From Pseudomonadota bacterium (GTDB taxonomy: Bacteria > Myxococcota_A > UBA796 > SXON01), in contig JAUXQH010000054.1 of assembly GCA_030685065.1 (NCBI GenBank), positions 1-64,000 of the forward strand: a stretch of DNA of 64,000 nt, in the 5' to 3' direction. Under the pieces are notes generated by a model. It had not been told where the DNA came from, ran no database searches, and was given only the letters and a program-made list of their open reading frames with translations. Shown here in pieces: positions 60,160 to 64,000 of this stretch. The position numbers and the translations under genes are program-made. How positions within the stretch are numbered: the stretch's first letter is position 1; every line of letters starts with the position of its first letter.

Positions 60160-60713
60160 GCAGCCCGGCCGAGAACGCCGAGCCGATTGGCTGCTCGGAT
60201 GACGATTTCCTCCTGGCGAAGAGGAAGCGCAAGCACGACGACGGCATGGTCGCGGGCCTGAACCTGACCGCGATGATGGACATCTTCACGATCCTCCTCG
60301 TGTACCTGATCAAGGTGTACGCGGACTCGCCGGAGAGCATCACGCTGAACGACGATCTCCGTCCTCCGTCCAGCACGGCGCCGGAGAACATGGTGCCGTC
60401 GGTGAGCATCCTGATCTCCAAGTCTTCGATCCTGGTGGATCAGAAGATCGCGCTGCGGGTCCTGCCCGGTGGCCAGATCGACACGGCGGACCCCAACACC
60501 GCCTACGCGCCCCTGGCCAAGGCGCTCACGGCCCGCGTCTCCGACATCAAGTACATCGCGGACAACGGTGGCAGCGCCTTCAACGGTGACATCATGATCA
60601 TCGCGGATCAGGACACCCCGTACGACCTCATCTCCAACGTGCTGTACCACGCGGGGAAGGCCGAGTTCACCACCTACCGTCTCGTCGTCCAGAAGGGCGC
60701 GGCGACCCCGTAG
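60156..60713 (+). CDS. TolR/ExbD-family protein (second set, second copy)
   Basis: 185 residues with a longer basic cytoplasmic N-terminus (LLAKRKRKHDDG), membrane helix about 33-53 with conserved Asp42 (AMMDIFTILLVYLI), and an ExbD domain (SVSILISKSSILVDQ, PYDLISNVLYHAGKAEFTTYRLVV). Together with its neighbour it should form a heterodimeric plug in the TolQ ring. Confidence 0.9.
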   Translation: MSSPAENAEPIGCSDDDFLLAKRKRKHDDGMVAGLNLTAMMDIFTILLVYLIKVYADSPESITLNDDLRPPSSTAPENMVPSVSILISKSSILVDQKIALRVLPGGQIDTADPNTAYAPLAKALTARVSDIKYIADNGGSAFNGDIMIIADQDTPYDLISNVLYHAGKAEFTTYRLVVQKGAATP

Positions 60714-60759
60714 GTTCGTCGACGGTAGGGCCCTTCTGGCGGCACAGTGGATCCACCTC

Positions 60760-60765
60760 TATAGT
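60760..60765 (+). promoter_or_regulatory. candidate -10 box of a lipoprotein gene
   Basis: TATAGT (five of six matches) lies 19 nt before ATG 60784, with CAGGAG between. No good -35 was found. Confidence 0.35.
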
Positions 60766-60783
60766 GGTCCAGGAGACAGACAC

Positions 60784-61206
60784 ATGTTGAGCGTAGTCGC
60801 CCTCGCGTTGCTCGTTGGTTGTGAGGCCGAGCCCTTGACCACCACGGACGTCAACAAGGACAAGGTCGTAGAAGAGGTCGACGAGGAGGCTCCCGTCATC
60901 CTTCACGACCCCGTGTCGACCACCCAGACCTTCGGCTCCGACGTCGCCATCCAGGCCACGGTCACCGACAACGACGCCGTCGTGTACGTGATCCTGCACT
61001 ACAAGAACGAGGTCGACGGGTCCGCCGATTGGGAGAAGGACGACATGACGCCCTCCGGGGATGTCTACAGCGGCACCATCGACGGGAACGACCACCGCGG
61101 CGGCGGGGTGGACTACTACATCGAGGCGGTAGACCGCTCGCAGAACCGGGCCTACGCGCCCGACGGCGGCGAGTCGGATCCGTACCACTTCCGGATCGCC
61201 GAGTAG
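60784..61206 (+). CDS. lipoprotein with Ig-like beta domain
   Basis: 140 residues from ATG 60784 (AGGAG). Signal MLSVVALALLVGC, lipobox LVGC, an acidic linker (NKDKVVEEVDEEAP), then one beta-sandwich of about 95 residues with VAIQATVTDNDAVVYVILHYK and DYYIEAVDRSQNRA, the pattern of bacterial Ig-like/fibronectin-type modules. It follows the second TolQRR set by 70 nt and may be its outer-membrane or surface partner, but it has its own -10 box. Confidence 0.75.
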   Translation: MLSVVALALLVGCEAEPLTTTDVNKDKVVEEVDEEAPVILHDPVSTTQTFGSDVAIQATVTDNDAVVYVILHYKNEVDGSADWEKDDMTPSGDVYSGTIDGNDHRGGGVDYYIEAVDRSQNRAYAPDGGESDPYHFRIAE

Positions 61207-61256
61207 GCAGGCCCGGATCGCCGAGCAGGCGGGTGGGATCGCCGCGCAGGCGGTTC
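61191..61256. repeat. three tandem copies of a 21-22 bp repeat across a stop codon
   Basis: The unit ccggatcgccgagtaggcagg recurs with small changes at about 61191, 61213 and 61235 (GGATCGCC ... AGGC). The first copy contains the lipoprotein stop codon, the others fill the 58-nt gap to the convergent protease gene. Confidence 0.6.
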
Positions 61257-61264
61257 CACCGCCG

Positions 61265-62590
61265 CTACTCGTGCAGGAGCTTCCACCCCAGGGCGAGCGC
61301 GGGGTCGCGGCTCAGGCGCGCCTCGAGCGTCCCGGTGAAGTCGATCGGCTGGCGCTGGGGCTCGGCGGGGATGCGATCCGCCAGCGCGAGGAGCTCGTCC
61401 CGCTCGGCGGCAGCGAGCCCGCTCGCCGTCGAGAGCTGCTCGCGGAGCAGCTGGGCCGCGCCCGGCGCGCTCGGGGCGGGCGCGCGCACATCGGGGACAA
61501 GCCCACGGTGGTCCTCGATCGGGCGGCCCGAGGGAAGGTGGTAGCGCGCGATGGTCAGCTTCAGCGCCGATCCGTCCTCGTACTCGAAGACGCTCTGGAC
61601 GGAGCCCTTCCCGTAGCTCGGTTCTCCCACCAGCCGCGCTCGCGCGCGGTCCTGCAGCGCTCCCGCCACGATCTCGGCCGCGCTCGCGCTCTGCCCGTCG
61701 ATGAGCACGACGACCGGCCAGTCCCAGTCGCCGCGGGACTCGGTCGCGTCGTGGATCTCGTCCGGCTCGGCGCTCCGGCCCCGCGTGCTCACGATGCGCC
61801 CGTCCCGAAGGAACAGGTCGACCGTGGCGATCGCCTCGTCGAGCCGGCCCCCAGGGTTGTCCCGAAGGTCGAGCACCGCGCCCCGGATCGGGGTGGAGGC
61901 GCCGAGGGCCGACACCTGCGCGGCGAGGTCGGCCGCGGTACCCTGCCGGAACTGTCGGATTCGGAGGTAGGCCCACCCGGGCGCGAACGAGGCGCTCGTG
62001 ACCGAGGCTTCGACCAGGCGGGACCGGAGCACGGCGATCGGGTGCGTGACCCCGTTCCGAGACACATCGAGGGTCACGGCGGCGCCTTCCTGGCCGCGCA
62101 CGGTGGCGAGCGCCGCGTCGAGCGGCAGGTCGGCGAGGGGAGCCCCGTCCACGCGTACGATACAGTCCCCCGCGGCGATGCCCGCGCGCTCGGCCGGCCC
62201 GTTCGCCAGCACAGCGGTGACGCCGAGCCCGCACGCCTCCTGGCGCATCTGGGCGCCGATGCCGACGAACTGGCCATCGGACTCCTCGCGCAGGCGCCGG
62301 AGCGCCTCCGGATCGAGGAAGCGGGAGTGGGCGTCGAGGGCGTTGTCCATGCCATCGAGGGCGTGGTACACCAGATCACGCTGGGAGATGGGCTCGACGT
62401 ACGCGTCGGTGATCTGCGTCAGGACGCGGGCGAACACGTCGAGCGCCGCGTAGGGCTGCTCGGCGGCCTGTACCGCGCCGGAGACCCGCCCTGCGGCCAC
62501 TCCGAGGAGGAGGGCGACGGTGAGCGGGAGGATCCGCCGCTTCGCCCCTCCGGGACGGCTGACGGGAGGGATCAACGAGCGCCTAGCCAT
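61265..62590 (-). CDS. carboxyl-terminal processing protease, S41 family
   Basis: 441 residues from ATG 62590. Basic N-terminus and one signal-anchor helix (about 20-40), PDZ domain about 100-185 (GIGAQMR ... GPAERAGIAAGDCIVRVDG), and S41 protease domain with the Ser in GQSASAAEI (299-307) and general-base Lys328 (SYGKGSVQ). Ctp enzymes trim periplasmic proteins and control peptidoglycan hydrolases. Its ATG lies within the end of the EnvC-like gene (19-nt overlap), as in the common ftsX-envC-ctp order. Confidence 0.93.
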   Translation of the reverse strand: MARRSLIPPVSRPGGAKRRILPLTVALLLGVAAGRVSGAVQAAEQPYAALDVFARVLTQITDAYVEPISQRDLVYHALDGMDNALDAHSRFLDPEALRRLREESDGQFVGIGAQMRQEACGLGVTAVLANGPAERAGIAAGDCIVRVDGAPLADLPLDAALATVRGQEGAAVTLDVSRNGVTHPIAVLRSRLVEASVTSASFAPGWAYLRIRQFRQGTAADLAAQVSALGASTPIRGAVLDLRDNPGGRLDEAIATVDLFLRDGRIVSTRGRSAEPDEIHDATESRGDWDWPVVVLIDGQSASAAEIVAGALQDRARARLVGEPSYGKGSVQSVFEYEDGSALKLTIARYHLPSGRPIEDHRGLVPDVRAPAPSAPGAAQLLREQLSTASGLAAAERDELLALADRIPAEPQRQPIDFTGTLEARLSRDPALALGWKLLHE

Positions 62591-63612
62591 TCGTCCGGAT
62601 CCTGCGGCGTGTTGTTGTAGCGGATCTCGAAGTGCAGCCGCGCATCCTCGGACTCGGCCAGACCGGTGTTGCCGACGAGCCCCAGGACGTCTCCCTTCTT
62701 CACCGACTGGCCCTGCGCGACACGGAGCCCGTTCGCGTGGGCGTAGAGGGTCGTGTAGGGCCCGTGCTGCAGCATCACCATCTGACCATAGCCCCGGAGG
62801 TAGGCGGACCGTGTCACCACTCCGTCAGCAACGGCCCGGAAGGGCGTGCCCAGGGGTGTCCCGTAGTCGATGCCCAGGTTCGTGGCGGGTGCGCCGCTCG
62901 CCGGATCCGTGTATGCGCCGAAGGGCCGCACGATCGCGCCGCCGACGGGGGAGGGGAGCCGGCCGCGCTCGGCGCGGAAATCCGATGCTTCGCCTTGTGC
63001 TTCGGGCGCGGTTGCCTCGACGGACGCCATCGATTCGGTGAGGGCGATCGCGGCGTCGCCGCGCTCCCGCAGCACCCGTGCCGCGAGCTCGGGTCGCTTC
63101 TGGATCTCCCGGACGAGCGCCGAACGCCGGCCCCGCTCGGCTCCGAGCGTGTCGAGCCGCGCTCGGAGGTCGCTCTGGACGCCCGCCAGGGCGGCCTTGT
63201 CCGCCTCGAGACGTGCGGTCGTCGCCCGGCGCGTCGCGAGGCCGTCGATGAAGGCTCGAGCGAGCGACTCGTCGGCGCGGATGACGGCCCACAGGTAGTG
63301 CACGCGCCGCCTGAGCTCGGGGGGGCTCTCCGCGTCGAAGAGGAGCCGCGCGAAACCGCGACGCTTGAGCCGATAGAAGGTGCGTAGCCGCTGCGCGATC
63401 CCCTCCCGTCGGGCGGCCAGCGCCGCCTCCGCGGCATCGAGCGCGACCTGGTGCGTGGCCCGCTCGGCCTCGACGGCGGCCGCCCGCAGGTCGAGGGCCT
63501 CGACCTGCCCGTTCAGCGACGCAACCTGGATGTCGATGGCTTCCAGATCCGCTAGGACCAACGGCCGATCCTGACCGAGGAGGACCAGAAGCCCCAGCGA
63601 AACGAGGCTCAT
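62572..63612 (-). CDS. envC: EnvC-like murein hydrolase activator (degenerate LytM/M23)
   Basis: 346 residues from ATG 63612, overlapping the ftsX stop. Signal-like N-terminus, a long coiled coil (about 20-200: LEAIDIQVASLNGQVEALDL ... RLEADKAALAGVQSD), and a C-terminal LytM domain (about 230-340). The zinc His is Asn245 in NLGIDYG (Asp249 kept) and the first His of HxH is Arg325 in RLHFE (His327 kept). Like E. coli EnvC it should activate amidases rather than cut peptidoglycan itself, under FtsEX control. Confidence 0.88.
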   Translation of the reverse strand: MSLVSLGLLVLLGQDRPLVLADLEAIDIQVASLNGQVEALDLRAAAVEAERATHQVALDAAEAALAARREGIAQRLRTFYRLKRRGFARLLFDAESPPELRRRVHYLWAVIRADESLARAFIDGLATRRATTARLEADKAALAGVQSDLRARLDTLGAERGRRSALVREIQKRPELAARVLRERGDAAIALTESMASVEATAPEAQGEASDFRAERGRLPSPVGGAIVRPFGAYTDPASGAPATNLGIDYGTPLGTPFRAVADGVVTRSAYLRGYGQMVMLQHGPYTTLYAHANGLRVAQGQSVKKGDVLGLVGNTGLAESEDARLHFEIRYNNTPQDPDEWLGAR

Positions 63613-64000
63613 GGGAGGCGCCCGAGGAATCGGCGAACAGCGCCCCAGGAGGCGCCCATGCCGAGCGCCATGCCGCCCAGATACATGGCCGCCACGCCGC
63701 CGACGGGCAGATACCGCAGCTCCTCTCCGGCGAGCGCGAGCGCGAGGACGTCCTGGAGCCGCGACAACAGCCCGCGGTGGGCCGCCCACAACAGCCCGTT
63801 GGCGACCGTCGCGGCGAGCGCGCCTTGCGCGGCGCCTTCCATCAGGAACGGCGCGAGGATGTAGCGGTCGGTCGCGCCGATGAGCCGCATGATCTCGAGC
63901 TCGTCGCGGCGTGCGTACACCACCAGGTGGATGGTGTTGGCCACGAGGAAGAGGGCCGCCACGCCGATGAAGGTCCCCAGCGCGACACCGAGCGCGGTCA
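63609..64000 (-). CDS. ftsX: cell-division protein FtsX, C-terminal part
   Basis: About 130 residues; the frame remains open to the window edge. Membrane helices near the edge (GVALGTFIGVAALFLVANTI), then YARRDELEIMRLIGATDRYI, the conserved FtsX/MacB-type loop, and two further helices. FtsX with FtsE transmits ATP hydrolysis to EnvC across the membrane; the EnvC-like gene is coupled directly downstream. N-terminal half and FtsE lie outside the window. Confidence 0.88.
   Translation of the reverse strand, partial: TALGVALGTFIGVAALFLVANTIHLVVYARRDELEIMRLIGATDRYILAPFLMEGAAQGALAATVANGLLWAAHRGLLSRLQDVLALALAGEELRYLPVGGVAAMYLGGMALGMGASWGAVRRFLGRLP

Noticed and set aside
1..64000. CRISPR arrays, insertion sequences, prophage or integrative element ends
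   Set aside because: No repeat-spacer array, transposase, integrase or inverted-repeat-bounded segment was seen; neither tRNA locus has an adjacent integrase or a copied tRNA 3' end.

Overview
The window is about two-thirds G+C, densely coded and has no insertion sequence, phage gene or CRISPR array. It most likely comes from a chromosome of a Myxococcota (deltaproteobacterial) species. The evidence is a MYXO-CTERM-like tail on a secreted protein, a Ser/Thr kinase with the Lys-less HRDV.P.N catalytic loop and a PEGA domain, many short lipoproteins of unknown function, and a Glt/Agl-type (gliding or spore-coat) envelope machine with AgmX-type C-terminal domain and TolQ/TolR motor genes. No rRNA or strong phylogenetic marker is present, so the species cannot be named.

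Layout. 1-5,113: YhhN membrane protein (cut by the window edge), glutaredoxin, a lipoprotein, RlmI-type rRNA methyltransferase, a PEGA-domain Ser/Thr kinase coupled to a secreted protein. 5,114-10,166: MYXO-CTERM zinc phospholipase-like protein, a polytopic membrane protein, cobT and a flippase-like membrane protein. 10,247-15,249: five tightly coupled genes (adenosine-kinase-like PfkB kinase, degenerate SIR2-like protein, FAH-family hydrolase, membrane protein, gamma-glutamyltransferase). 15,288-17,935: a tandem BMC-like protein with a four-cluster ferredoxin, a lipoprotein and a membrane-anchored TPR-like protein. 18,052-22,047: Ski2-like helicase, tRNA-Glu and tRNA-Gln with a clear terminator and promoter, a lipoprotein and a radical-SAM-like protein lacking the cluster motif.

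22,120-31,894 is a housekeeping run: yceD-rpmF-plsX-acpP-fabF (lipid and ribosome), rpiB-glyA-nrdR, then ribD-ribE-ribB(X)-ribH-nusB and a MazG-like gene, many with stop/start overlaps. 31,992-33,177: ErpA-type Fe-S carrier, a 2Fe-2S ferredoxin, tRNA-Phe and a small lipoprotein whose start may lie in the tRNA. 33,165-38,883: sigma-54 response regulator and SppA (translationally coupled), divergent from a PBP4-type carboxypeptidase.

38,975-50,090 is one probable transcript behind a good TTGACA promoter. It encodes two large periplasmic TPR proteins, a TPR lipoprotein, two small secreted proteins, TolQ, two TolR and a TonB-like energy-transducing protein. By family knowledge this is a Glt/Nfs-like trans-envelope machine driven by a proton channel. 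A second TolQ-TolR-TolR set lies at 59,023-60,713. Between them are a beta-barrel/OPX pair for polysaccharide export (50,852-53,127), ftsK, lolA and rimO. The right end carries ctp protease, an EnvC-like LytM protein and the 3' part of ftsX on the minus strand, a cell-division peptidoglycan hydrolysis module.

The most unusual points are several degenerate enzyme homologues (SIR2-like, RibB with a dead RibA domain, radical SAM without CxxxCxxC, LytM without its zinc and catalytic His, TolR without the membrane Asp), an orphan BMC-like protein, and a shared TTGACG-N15-(C/G)ATA promoter pattern at tRNA and ribosomal-protein genes.
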